A DNA stretch of 64,000 bases from Saturnia japonica (lineage: Eukaryota > Arthropoda > Insecta > Lepidoptera > Saturniidae), in NCBI GenBank assembly GCA_033032175.1, contig CM065322.1, forward strand, positions 11,656,001-11,720,000, written 5' to 3'. Shown piece after piece: positions 12,602-23,485 of the stretch (position 1 is its first letter; each line of letters starts with the position of its first letter). The notes under the pieces are model-generated. The model saw only the letters and a list, made by a program, of their open reading frames with translations. It was not told the DNA's origin and searched no databases. Position numbers and translations under genes: made by a program.

Positions 12602-14940
12602 CTAATACCTTTTCTCTTTAGGAATATGAATCCATACCTGAGTTCCGAAAATTTTGTTCAGTGTGGATATATTAAAATCTTTTCTTGTCCACACTTGGTA
12701 AGGTGTCATTCCTTCAATTCTACTCTTACTAGTTCTATTAAGCATATAAACTACCGTATTAATTGCTTCAGCCCATAGCTCTTTTTCTAATTTTTTAGCA
12801 CTTAGCATTGTGCGAGCTGCTTCCACTAGAGTACGCATGCCCCTTTCTGCTTTGCCATTTTGCTCTGGTGTATAGGGCACTGTAGTTTGATGTGTGATAC
12901 CTTTTATTGTAAATAATTCATTCATTTTACTATTAACAAACTCCTTACCATTGTCAGACCGAAACACCTTTAGCTTAAGGTTTGTTTCTCTCTCAGCTAC
13001 CTGTATGAACTTTTTAACATTGAATATAACTTCTGATTTCTTGTTCATAAAGTACACATGCCTAAAGTTTGTGTAATCATCTTTGATTAACAAAAACTAC
13101 TTTGACCCCCCAAGTGATGCTACTTCTAAAGGCCCGCAGACATCAGCATGTACCAGCTCCAATGGCTGGGTAGTACAACTTTTACTCTCTTGGAACGACA
13201 GCCTGTGTGCCTTTCCCTTGACACAATCGATACGTTTTTTACTGTCATCTTTAAAACGGACGTTATTGTTTTCTAATACTGATTTGACATAATCTTTGTT
13301 ATATTATTTATCTGGAAGATAATCTTATTTAATATCTACTTTATATTATTCATCATAAGTTCATTTGATTTACCTTATTATTGTTTTGGTGTACCTATTC
13401 TTTTATTTCCAGGATACCAATTAATGATAGGTTTATGTATTGATGCGTTTAGATAATTTATAACTTGATAATTTTGGTTTAATAACAGCTTTGTTAATAT
13501 TTTAGGTTCGTATTGTTTACATTGCAATATTATGACAATCTCTGTCATTGATAATTCTTTGATAGTAATAGAGCATGCGCAATTAGGAGTTTCTCAGGTA
13601 TAGTTTAGCAAAATAAATCTATGATTAGATTTATTTTTAATTTTTAAAATAAGAAAAGTCTAGTAAGATGAAATTTTGAATTCAAACGAAAACAAAAGAG
13701 AAAATTAGAACAGAGAGTATGACAGATTCTTCAGGATGGATCTGATCATGTTTTATTCATTGGACTGCAGACCTTTGAATCGAAGTAACGTTTATATCTT
13801 AATTATCATGTGTTTTGATAAAAACCAAATTATTGTACAACAGACCTGGGAGTCGAAAAGATAGTTTATTTTATAACATATTTATAATTTTAATATTAAT
13901 ATGGGTGAAATACCCTTTGTCAAAACGACAAATACTTACTGAACATTGAAAGAACACTACCGGGAAAGTATCAACTGGATTTTGTATTTATAATACAAAT
14001 AATAACTTTTCCTTTTACATATGAGGAAATCTCAATAGATAAGATATTTGGTGCTACGTCGTCTGCTTGAGCAGTGTATCCTGATACGGCCTACCCCGTG
14101 CTGACTTCTATTCTAGATCCTAGGCAAGGATCTCTACGCTGAGCTGTCGGAGCAAGAAGAACGTCTCGGTTATGGACATTAAAATTGTGTAATAATAATT
14201 TGTAAAACCTATATTAACTGAAAATTGTAAGGTATGCTGGAAATTTATACATAACTATCCTAAATTAAATTATAATCATAACATCTTTTATGGCAAAATC
14301 GCTCATGCCACTCATTTAAAGACACATGAGCACATATGGTATTACACTTTTTGAAATTAATAACATAAAAATTGTCCTCACGACTACCAGTTGCACACAA
14401 AACATTATCTTTCTTGTTGAGACACTGGTCTTTTGTTAAGTCCACTGTGTACCCTTTGTTAGTAGCACTTGATACTGAGAATAAATTAAGTTTTAATTCG
14501 GGAACATAAAGTACATCACATAGTTTATTATTCACAAATTCTAAACATCCTTGACCTAATACTGGCAACTTTCGACCATCACCAACAATGACATATCGAT
14601 TTGATACTTCCGTAAATGATGTGAACCACTATTGTTCAGATGTCATGTGCTCACTTGCACCACTGTCTATAATCCATTTTGTTATCAATGTAGATTGTTC
14701 TGGAGCAATGTTTTCTACATATTCATCACTCATAATACACATTGTAACTGCAGAGAAAGCATTGCTATTTTTGTGTTTAGGTTCTAACTCCTGATTAGGA
14801 CCCTGATATTTCATATGCCCCACTCTATTACACTTAAAGCATTTTCTAGTTTCTCTACTACTTTTGCATTGCTGAATAAAGTGTCCGATACGACCACAAT
14901 TAAAACATAGTAAGGTATAGTGGTTTTTCTTTCGGAACAT
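12602..14940 (-). pseudogene. copia zinc knuckle, protease and integrase region, broken
   Basis: From the right: a first CCHC knuckle (CFNCGRIGHFIQQC) is intact, while a second (CFKCNRVGHMKYQG) has Gly at the final Cys position. The protease active site is DSGA (WIIDSGASEHMT). There is an in-frame TAG at 14629-14631, then the protease tail and the pre-integrase block (WHERFCHKR). The ~987-bp insertion follows. The integrase core at 13170-12602 has its three acidic residues in HADVCGP, RSDNGKEF and AER, with 35 residues between the second and third. A TAG interrupts it near 13098, and another stop follows KEKRY at 12602. The integrase core is otherwise well conserved. Confidence 0.9.
13297..14283. 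mobile_element. Insertion inside copia, probably a solo LTR of another retrotransposon
   Basis: 987 bp without coding content interrupt the copia pre-integrase domain. Ends are TGTTAT...ATAACA, flanked by TCTT at 13293-13296 and 14284-14287: the terminal pattern and 4-bp duplication expected of a Gypsy/BEL-type LTR. A competing placement uses the direct repeat ATAATC (13289-13294, 14272-14277) and would leave the copia frame intact at the junction. Either way it is a secondary insertion. Confidence 0.6.
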
Positions 14941-15537
14941 TTTACTGACAATGCCACATTATCAACTTTATTTTCTTTTGATTTTACTCTTTCTTCTTCT
15001 TTTAATAGCCTCGCCACCAAGTCATCATAATTTTGTTTTTCGGATCCACAGGTTTCCAAGCTGACACAAAATGACTATATTTCTCTGGCAAAGACATGAG
15101 CACTTTTGTTGTTATAAATTTATCTGAAATTTCCTCACCTGCCTGTTTTAGCTGACTCTTCATTTCCTGCAGTTTAGAAAGGAATTAGACATATCCACTC
15201 CTTCTTCATATTTGTAAGAAAGAAATTTCTGTTGTAGAAGCAAAGTGCTTGTGCTCGACTTTTGTTTGTAGACACTTAAAAGTTTATTCCACATTTGTGC
15301 CGCTGTTTCACATGTTAAAACATGAATCATAGCTTGTTCACAGAGTCTAGTTACAATTAAACCCTGAGCCTTCACGTCTTTTTTACTCCATTCTTTTACA
15401 TTTTCTTCAGTTTTCGTCTCACTTCCATCCACTATTGTAAATAAGTCATGTACTTTCAACAACACCGAGATTTGAAACTTCCACAAATTTTAATTACGTT
15501 GTCCCTCCAATTTTACGCCAACCGTTGCTTGTTCCAT
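14811..15537 (-). pseudogene. copia gag region (UBN2-type capsid), broken
   Basis: The ATG at 15537 opens MEQATVGVKLEGQRN. A TAA at 15490-15492 then interrupts the text directly before LWKFQISVLLKVHD, the usual start of the copia gag fold. The frame then runs open to about 15160 (VKEWSKKDVKAQGLI, AAQMWNKLLSVYKQ, LLLQQKFLSYKYEEG). It shifts, resumes around 15059 as NYDDLVARLLKEEERVKSK, and shifts again into the knuckle frame near 14940. Gag would package the element RNA. Confidence 0.85.
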
Positions 15538-15687
15538 TTTTATATATAGGTATTGCAATCAGCCCTCCGTCGAAGAAACAAACAAATATGCCTTGTAACT
15601 TCTGGTGTAGTGTTCATCCAACACCACCAACCTCCAAACACCACCGGCTGCCGCCTTTTGTTTTTCACACCACCTTCGAGGAAATTG

Positions 15688-16435
15688 CAGCTTTAAATCC
15701 TAATTTATACATATATTCACCTAAACAGAATTATAGAGCCGACTGGGCCCATAACCTGTTAGGACTTGAAATTAAAGATCCGTTTATGATAAAAGAATAC
15801 TCTTAATAATAACTCTTATAAACATGCTTAGGTGAAGACAATTTGTTTGAAACAGAACAGTCATATTTTAAATTCAGCTTTAAATCCTAATTTATATATA
15901 TATTCACCTAAACAGAATTATAGAGCCGACTGGGCCCATAACCTGTTAGGACTTGAAATTAAAGATCCGTTTATGATAAAAGAATACTCTTAATAATAAC
16001 TCTTATAAACATGCTTAGGTGAAGACAATTTGTTTGAAACAGAACAGTCATATTTTAAATTCAGCTTTAAATCCTAATTTATATATATATTCACCTAAAC
16101 AGAATTATAGAGCCGACTGGGCCCATAACCTGTTAGGACTTGAAATTAAAGATCCGTTTATGATAAAAGAATACTCTTAATAATAACTCTTATAAACATG
16201 CTTAGGTGAAGATAATTTGTTTGAAACAGAACAGTCATATTTTAAATTCAGCTTTAAATCCTAATTTATATATATATTCACCTAAACAGAATTATAGAGC
16301 CGACTGGGCCCATAACCTGTTAGGACTTGAAATTAAAGATCCGTTTATGATAAAAGAATACTCTTAATAATAACTCTTATAAACATGCTTAGGTGAAGAC
16401 AATTTGTTTGAAACAGAACAGTCATATTTTAAATT
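15688..16435 (-). repeat. Four-unit 187-bp tandem array of copia LTR part, primer-binding site and leader
   Basis: Units start at 15688, 15875, 16062 and 16249 with an exact period of 187. Each contains about 118 bp of the LTR (its downstream part), the primer-binding site and about 69 bp of leader. Units differ by only a few bases, for example TTTATAC versus TTTATAT in the first and GATAAT versus GACAAT in the third. Only the outermost unit (16249-16435) is continuous with the complete 5' LTR. Confidence 0.95.
16304..16317 (-). other. Primer-binding site for initiator tRNA-Met fragment
   Basis: Minus-strand GGTTATGGGCCCAG abuts the 5' LTR. It is complementary to CTGGGCCCATAACC, the anticodon-stem/loop region of insect initiator tRNA-Met (CAT anticodon inside). 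Drosophila copia is known to prime with the 5' half of this tRNA. Three more copies lie in the tandem units at 15743-15756, 15930-15943 and 16117-16130. Confidence 0.85.
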
Positions 16436-16487
16436 CAAACTTCACCATAGAGCAAAACAACCATAGACTATTTTATTGACTACAACA
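16318..16487 (-). repeat. 5' LTR of the copia element (170 bp)
   Basis: Minus-strand TGTTGTAGTC ... AAGTCCTAACA. It is followed on the left by the primer-binding site and on the right by the ATAAG target duplication (16488-16492). Confidence 0.93.
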
Positions 16488-16599
16488 ATAAGTAGCGCAT
16501 ATACTTTCATATGGATTCCGTAAAAAGCTGTTATTTTGACATTACAAACAGACACTTATCATTTGTATAGCTAGCAACCAAGTTATACACCGAAAGGGC

Positions 16600-18181
16600 G
16601 TCAGCACTCTCAAGTTTTAACTAGTATGGAGTAAGCAGTAAGCAAGGTGACTACCTTGATCCCATTATGTATAGGTACCTATATATTAATAATTATGTAC
16701 TCTCAGGATTAGCCACCGCCATGGTAATATCCTTCAATGAGGGATTATAGAAATCTGTGGATTATACTCCGCGTATAATAGAATTAACTAACGCAATTTA
16801 CAAGCACACGCCCATTTGTTAGTATGTAGACAATGAAAGGATATATTTCATTAAAACACTTCGTGATCCAAGAAGCTTCATCTCTTGACGCTTTCATTAA
16901 ACAGGAGTAGCAAACAAATACTACGTGCCTCATGGTGATAAGGAGCTGTGTTTAGTAATCTAAGCAAGTTTAGAGGTAACACCATGAGCGTAGCCTGGTA
17001 CGGACTCTGGCAAGGTGTTCGTAAGCGATCGGTCGGAGTGCTTCCGCAAGAAAACGTAAATAATTTTGTAAAGTTAGTTAAAAAAGGTAAATATATAATT
17101 AAACACTAAAAAAAGATCGCATAACTACGAGTTCAAGTAAAGGGGGCAAATTTAACTTTCCCACACATTTTATTGAGGTAAACAGGATTAGATTACAGAC
17201 AGAAGAATTATATTTAATCTTTACAAAGAACAAAAAACAATACTAGAAATGAGGAAGACCAAAAAAATGAGTCAGGCATGTCCATTTCACCATTACTTTT
17301 AGAATAGAATGTGCCATAAGACAAATAGTAACATCAGATAATTGGCGGTGTTTTTTAAAATAAATAGTGAAAACGTAAAATTTATTAGATTTGAAGACAA
17401 CATAGCGGTAGCAGTCTTTACACTAAAATGAATTACAACGTTTCCTAGTAGAAAATATATCTTATATTTTATCATTTTGGTTTTAAAATCAACACAAAAT
17501 GTGCCCATCGAACAATTACTGAAAGACATTAAATATTTAGGCAGCATAATAATTGCAGGGCCAGACCAAGCTTAGCTACAACCCTCAAGTTGTAAATCGG
17601 TCGTCAAGCACTTTTAGGTGTGTTCCGGCAGCTGCACTTGAGAGCCAGTCCTCCCACTAGTAGTAGCGTTTTACCATATTGTCAACTAACATCACGACCA
17701 GGACGGCTTGATGCCAAAAGTTAAAAATCCTATAAAGATTTAAAAAAGTGTGTGTGAGTGTGTCAGTTCTTCGCACGACTTTAGTTTACTCCCTATGTAT
17801 GATTGTCTTCTAATAAGTAATAGGCAAAGAGGTGTTTGAGTGACTGTCTGACTGACTAACTAACGCGGACGAACTGATTGAGTGGTTATTAGACTTATTT
17901 ATAAGAAAGATGATACGTAATTATATTACATAATTTCATAGTGAAAGCGTAACGCTTTTTGTTAACGCTTTTATAAATTCCACTTCTCATAAACTTTCCA
18001 CATCGGGGTTATTATAATATATAAATCGATTCTTAAGGACTAAATAAAAAAATACATGAATTATTATAGTTATATAAAAGAGTTTACAATCCTTTTTTAG
18101 GGTCTCGAAATATGTATTGCTATTAGAAGATGTCTTACAAACTGAACATATCTAACTAATAAAACTGAACTTATATTTTAA
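16600..18181. other. Gene-free stretch with one SINE remnant
   Basis: No supported gene. A degenerate family-2 SINE piece lies at about 17565-17710 on the plus strand (CTCAAGTTGTAAATCGGTCG, TGTTCCGGCAGCTGCACTTG, AGAGCCAGTCC). The remainder is unique AT-rich DNA with no structure that I recognise. Confidence 0.5.
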
Positions 18182-18476
18182 CTAGCTCGTACCCGCGACT
18201 TCATCTGCGTATTATTGGATATTCATAGACTGATATCGGAATACGAGAAACCAAAAAGATCGCCGTTTTGCGTGATTGAGTAACAAACATAGAAACTTTC
18301 CATTTATTATTTTTGTAGGATAACACTGGTTAAACTATGACTTTTACCCTATTTGTTATTCCAGGTCATAGACTATCTGTGTGCCAAATTTCATTGAGAT
18401 CTGTTTAGCCGTTTTAAAGTGATTGAGTAACAAACATCCAAACATACACACTTTCACATTTATTATATTAGTAGGA
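18182..18476 (-). mobile_element. Helitron-like short element with both ends visible (295 bp)
   Basis: On the minus strand it starts TCCTACTAATATAATAAATG after a host A and ends GTCGCGGGTACGAGCTAG before a host T. These are the 5'-TC / 3'-CTRR ends inserted between A and T expected of Helitrons. A GC-rich segment that can pair lies just inside the 3' end. No coding capacity; non-autonomous. Confidence 0.55.
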
Positions 18477-18499
18477 TTTACAATATTGCCTATATAAGC

Positions 18500-19850
18500 G
18501 CATTGTAGACCTGTATTGTATGACCGGATGGTAGAGGCATTCGTTGAAACATTCTGCTGTTAGTGATGTGATAATATTACTAATTAGCACAATTGTATCG
18601 CTGGAGTTGCTTCACATGCCTCTATTTAGATTGTTGTCGACGCAGAGTCGAAGTAGCTTCATTTTAGCACCTAGAGAAAAATATTGCTAGAAAATTTGGA
18701 ATGTTTTTGCATTGAGTTATTATTATTATGTAGTACAAAATATATACCTACTACGTGTAGTAGATACATGATAACTCAATGCCATTTGACTTATTTTCCG
18801 GGCACTTGGAAACTTTCCTGTAAGTATTGGAAATTTCGGAAATAATACCGGAAGCTTTAAGCCCATATGTAATTACAAATTTATTAAAAAGTAATTGCGT
18901 CCACATGAGAATAGACACGGAAGCTATGTACTTACTAATTAAATGTATTTTTAAGCTTTTGTATCGAACGAACCAAAATAGTAAACTTTATTAAAAAGTT
19001 AACTGTACCTGCGCTCGTGTGAACTACAGAAGTTACACTGTTAGTTTAGTTTATTTACGCGGAACCCTAATTTATTTGTTTTTTTGTAAAATAATGTAGC
19101 ATAATTCAATTTTCATAATTCAAACATCAGCTATCTGCCAGTGAATGTTCCGTCAAAATCGGTCCAACCGTTTCGGAAATTAGGTGGAACAAATAGACAG
19201 ACAGTCAGACAAAAAAAAATGCTTTTTTGTTATAATTACCTTATGTTTCATTTATGCATTTATTATTAAAAAAAAATCTTTTGACGTTACAAACATATAC
19301 TTCAATTTTATTTATTTGTGTAGATAGCTAGTGCATGCGACTTTGTTTAGATACGATGTTCCACGAAACTACGTGTTTTATGTAGATTAGAAGTGGGCAG
19401 TTTTATATTTTTTATAATAATAATTATATAATTACTGCTTAGATTCAATACAAAAAGATAATTATAACATGTTGCTTAATCCATATAGTTCTATACCTGC
19501 CCATGAAAGTTCCTTTAAAATCCGTTCAGCTATTTCGGAGAATGGGCCAAATAAACAAACGTTAAAAACACGTGTTTGGGTTTTAATAATGTGCAAGTGA
19601 GTATATTATAAGCTTTAGAATAAGCTTATAATTGGACATTACATACGGATACTTCAATTTTATTTGTATAAACTGTACTGGCAGGGGCAGATAAAAACTG
19701 ACTTATTTTGAGGGTACAAATTGACATTGTACCATTAGCCGTAGGCATATAGAATACCAACACGCTTGCTGCTTGCATCTGTTGACTGTTCTCACTGTCT
19801 CTTGTCTCATTGAATAGGGCGTTTGAATGGGCCTTTTTTTCGTTCGTTTA
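18500..19850. repeat. Degenerate interspersed repeats upstream of the CARD gene
   Basis: Includes a 'cagacagacagtcagacaaaaaaaaatgc' type copy at 19130-19330 (AATCGGTCCAACCGTTTCGG, AATAGACAGACAG) and pieces of the CTAG-ended family near 19000. No gene is supported. Confidence 0.45.
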
Positions 19851-19858
19851 GTCGAACG

Positions 19859-20885
19859 ATGGCCGCGGTCGGTAATGTTTGTGCCGGTCTTATACGGCAC
19901 AAACATATTTTGTTACGTGAATTAACCGATACAAACATACTCGATGTTTTAGTAAAGAAAGGTATATTCAGTTTGAATGATTTAGAATTGATAACGAGTG
20001 CCCCGGATAGTGAGAAGTGTAATTATTTCGTTGATCTTGTTTGTAAACAAACCGATGCTAGGTTAAACGATTTGTGTGTTGTGCTGAATAAGGAATGCCC
20101 GAAACTAACAAAGGAACTTATGAACGACAGGCACAGATTTATTGTAAACGGTAAGTAAAAATAAAATATAATAATAGCTTTAATGTCCGAAAATTTTATT
20201 TATTTACGTGTTATTATATGTCGATAAAGTTCTTTTAGATATTAAAAATATATTTTAGGCTTTAACATTCATTTAAAACTCGAAATGCTGTTTTTAAAAC
20301 ACCACGGTGACATATAAATTTGTTGCACAGTTATTATAAGTACCTATTTTTCTTTTTTATTAATTTTAGTCTTCGAAATATATTAAAACACAAAGAGACA
20401 GTAATTCTTTTTGTTATTTAGGTATCTACCTACAATTATTTTTAATGATAATGAACAGGAAAAGAAACACATACAAGTCGTTATGACCTCGTGCTAAAAT
20501 CAATGAAAAAATTATTATGAAATTAATCTTGTAGGTACTATTGGGTACTGCTTAAGAAATACAAAACTGTCCACTTTTCTTACTTTGAGTAAGAATTAAA
20601 TCAACTTGACTAGGCGTATGAAGAGCACAGAGATAGATATTTTAAAACAGTAATTACTTATTGAATCAAAACCCCATTCAAAACAATAAAGAATTGAAAG
20701 ACAAATAACTATGTAATACGTTTTATTCAAATATGTTGATGGTACATATTATGTTTATTTTAAATGCTGATTAAAACTGTTCATTAACAGTTTTTTTTTC
20801 TTATTTTGCAGTTTTGTATATAAGGTGCTGTTCTTGCAAAAGTTTATGTTCCTCACATTGTTTGCTACAATTAATTCTTACATAG
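19859..20885 (+). CDS. CARD-domain (death-fold) protein; exon 1 strong, exon 2 tentative
   Basis: Exon 1 is 19859-20150, starting at an ATG in a good context (AACGATGGCC) and ending at a consensus donor (G|GTAAGT). Its 97 residues look like a caspase-recruitment domain of six short helices: HILLRELTDTNILDVLVKKG, then IFSLNDLELITSAPDSEK, then a hydrophobic helix (YFVDLVCKQ) and LNKECPKLTKELM. CARDs mediate homotypic assembly in apoptosis and inflammation complexes; in insects the known carriers are the Apaf-1 and initiator-caspase homologues. Exon 2 (20812-20885) follows an excellent acceptor (pyrimidine run, TTGCAG). It joins in phase and adds a Cys-rich tail (CCSCKSLCSSHC) to a stop, giving 121 residues. 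AATAAA follows at 21054. If exon 2 is wrong, this is the first exon of a longer gene. Confidence 0.5.
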
Positions 20886-20889
20886 AAAA

Positions 20890-21830
20890 ATACGTTTATA
20901 AACGGGTAATATCAACATGGTTACAAAAACAATTACACATAATGAATGTCATAGCTGAAATTGAAAATTGCCAAGACGCACGAAACTGGCAATTTGTTTC
21001 TGATTGAAAAATTGCATGTCCATTGACCAGAGGGAGGGGAGAGAACCGTTTAAAATAAAGAGACAATAATTTAACAATGATTAAGTAAATTTTTGGGAAA
21101 ATTTTAGCCTTTATCGTGTTCATACGAGAGTCAAAATTAATGTTAATGGTTATAATGGTCATATAGTTTGGTCGTTAAATATATGCGGGTGGGTGCGGAA
21201 ATTGACCCAACCTTCAATTATAGGAGTCAAAGCTTTGATATAATACATTCGATCGAAACGAAAACTAATTCTATTTTCAATTAAGTATGTTTTTAAAGAA
21301 CATAATAAAAAAAATTGTAAGTAGGTACCTATGTAGGCACGTAGGAAGTTATAATAATTTACCACGGCTTAATAAAACAAAAATTACTACGAAATTTTTA
21401 ATTTCATTAATATAATTTTCATTTATACACCGTAAAATTATTTTTACAGAAAATGGATTTTCATTATTATCTTTTATGGTTAGCATCATCATGACGCACT
21501 TCCGTTTCCTGATGCACTTCCGTCACATGATGCGTGCGTAGCACTCAATTTTACACCTTCCCCACTACACGCTCCAAAAGAAGTATCATCACATCACATC
21601 GTCACTTTAAAATCGAATTAAATTAAAATTATAGTTAATATCAGAACCGTTCTTTTCTAGAAGAAATATTGTACCTCAACCAACTAACCAAAGCGACATA
21701 ATAACACTATTTACAGGCTTTTATGATAATAAATTGTGACTTAAATGAAAAAAAAAAACGTTTTACTTCAAATACATTAGACACTGTAATAATATTTTTT
21801 TAAACTATCCTTATAGGTTTAGAACTATGT
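20890..21830. other. Probable 3' UTR and flank of the CARD gene, otherwise unremarkable
   Basis: The first 180 bp may be 3' UTR (AAAATAAAGAGACAA at 21052). An open frame at 20825-21007 is in a different phase from exon 1 and is not supported. Near 21490-21535 GACGCACTTCCGT and GATGCACTTCCGTCAC form a short internal duplication. Confidence 0.4.
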
Positions 21831-22082
21831 CCTCGATCTCACCTAAGCCTAATGGAAGACTGGCTATGAAGTGCAGGTGCCGTAACACCCCTGTAGGTGC
21901 TGGTAAAAGATTTTTAACTTGAAGGTGGTAGCTAACCAGGCGGGCATTAGAAAAAGCCCTACCACCATGCTATGATTTAATCGCGATATTTTCCTTCACT
22001 AAAAGCTCAGACTCATTGCAGGGATTCGAACTCATGTCGACCGACGCGATGTCCGTACACTCTACTACTGAGCCATGATTAC
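21830..22082 (-). repeat. tRNA-headed SINE (family 2), best head in the window
   Basis: On the minus strand the head reads TGGCTCAGTAGTAGAGTG (A-box like) and GAGTTCGAATCCCTGC (B-box like), so it is derived from a tRNA gene and would carry an internal pol III promoter. The body ('aatgagtctgagctttt', 'catagcatggtggtagggc', 'gttagctaccacctt') recurs at 3775, 27345, 31815, 51210 and 60787. Confidence 0.7.
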
Positions 22083-22435
22083 TTTGCTGAGTCATCATTG
22101 GAATAATAATATTATGGTTGCATTAAATAATCATTGTTTCTTTCTCGAATGTCCAGGTGCCCAAAGTCAGGGCTACGACCTATAAATAACATACCTAATA
22201 AGAATAAATAAACATACTTATATAAAACATAACCTAGAAAAACAAAACATTATCATTTAATATATTTCCAATAGTAAAAGAACTCTAAATCCAGTATCTT
22301 CCAGTATATTAATGAAACCACGGATCTCTAGTTGAAACATTGGGACTTTTAAAATAAATAAAAACATGACAAATGACTCATAGGTAGTTTAAATCCGATA
22401 TATTATTGTTTACAAGACAATTTTAATACAAAAAA

Positions 22436-22610
22436 GTAAACCAACTTCGATGTTTTTGAAGAATTCCCTTGTGTATCTTCGAAGTTGACGGTCCAATGCC
22501 AATGAAATTAAAATGGGACCACCCTTGTCCACCCATATCCACCAAAAAAAGAAACATCCAAATCGGTTCATAAACAAAGAGGTTACGGCTGAACATCCAT
22601 TAAAAAAAAC
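22436..22610 (+). repeat. Interspersed repeat 'AACCAACTTC' family, second copy
   Basis: Has AAACCAACTTCGATG, 'cttcgaagttgacggtcc', 'ccaatgccaatga', 'accacccttgtcc' and 'tccaaatcggttcataaacaaag', matching 5600-5775 and the reversed copies near 49.4 and 50.0 kb. Confidence 0.55.
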
Positions 22611-22646
22611 ATTCGAATTGAATTATGTTTTCTTGAAGCCGGATAA

Positions 22647-22902
22647 TGACCGTTTTCAATAATCTGTCTATCCGTTGTTTCAGTTACTAAAGATAGACAA
22701 ATATAATCTTTTGTCCTTACTTTTTTTCAATAACCTATCAATGGATAGTTTTTCGTATCTACATAATTTATATCCATATCCAATAGCTTGGATAGATAAG
22801 AGGGAAGCCGATGTGTGTCTTAAGTTAAAGATAGTACTTGTTACAAATATGTACTAATCGGGGATAGTAAACTCAGATACATATGTTATTGAAAACGGCC
22901 GT
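22647..22902. mobile_element. Candidate MITE with CCGTTTTCAATAA ends
   Basis: The left end GACCGTTTTCAATAA and the right end TTATTGAAAACGGCC are inverted repeats about 250 bp apart. Internal text repeats the motif (TTTCAATAACCTATCAATGG). No coding capacity. Confidence 0.45.
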
Positions 22903-23193
22903 AAAAAAACGAAATGTACAGTTATAGATGTCGTTGGTACTTTAAACTCAATTTACTAGTTCTAAATGTTTTAATTCGTGAGCCGAATGTAAATGTAACA
23001 TTGAGCTCCGTAAATTTTAGTTCATATTTTAAATGATCCAGTTTTCGTCGATCAAGGTTGACTTTGTTATCGAGATATTGCGAACAATCTAAACCTTTGA
23101 GCAACAGCTTCACATCGAACTCACGTGGAAGGGCAACTTGTTGTCTGTTAATACATCATACATGTAATTTTTGTTAAAATTAAAATATGGAGT

Positions 23194-23310
23194 CACCATT
23201 TCACACACGGCTATTTAATTCTAGACTAAGTAAAGCTTCTATTATGGTCATTTATGGTAATTAAATAGCTGATATATAATATACATACATATCTCAGAAT
23301 ACAGAACAAA
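23194..23310 (-). repeat. Tail part of tRNA-headed SINE family 1
   Basis: The text 'tttcacacacggctatttaattc ... taattaaatagctgat ... catatctcagaatacagaacaaacc' is shared with 28296-28400 and with 24985-25040. The tRNA head is missing here. Confidence 0.5.
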
Positions 23311-23485
23311 CCAGAAGCCGCGTTCAAGAATAATTACATACGCTGCACTGTGTCCAAAACGATACGTACGTCCCGCACCTGCCCCACTTTCCATACGTAT
23401 AATGTTGCTAACTCGGGAGCGGTTTCCCACATTTTGGGGTAGTCTTATAACACTAAAGAAAAGATATTTAAAAAAAAATATTTAT

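Larger units (their letters stand above)
10416..16487 (-). mobile_element. Ty1/copia LTR retrotransposon, full length but defective, with 5-bp target duplication
   Basis: Complete minus-strand element of 6072 bp. LTRs are at both ends (10416-10582 and 16318-16487), flanked by a perfect ATAAG duplication at 10411-10415 and 16488-16492. Order on the minus strand: 5' LTR, primer-binding site, amplified leader, gag with zinc knuckles, aspartic protease, integrase, reverse transcriptase, RNase H, purine tract, 3' LTR. Integrase before RT is the copia (Pseudoviridae-type) order. The LTRs differ by four substitutions and one 3-bp indel. All coding parts carry stops or frameshifts, and a ~987-bp insertion splits the region before the integrase, so it cannot move by itself. 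It landed inside an older dispersed repeat. Confidence 0.93.

Noticed and set aside
20825..21007. 60-residue plus-strand ORF after the CARD exon
   Set aside because: It is not in phase with exon 1 from the good acceptor at 20811 and shows no domain.
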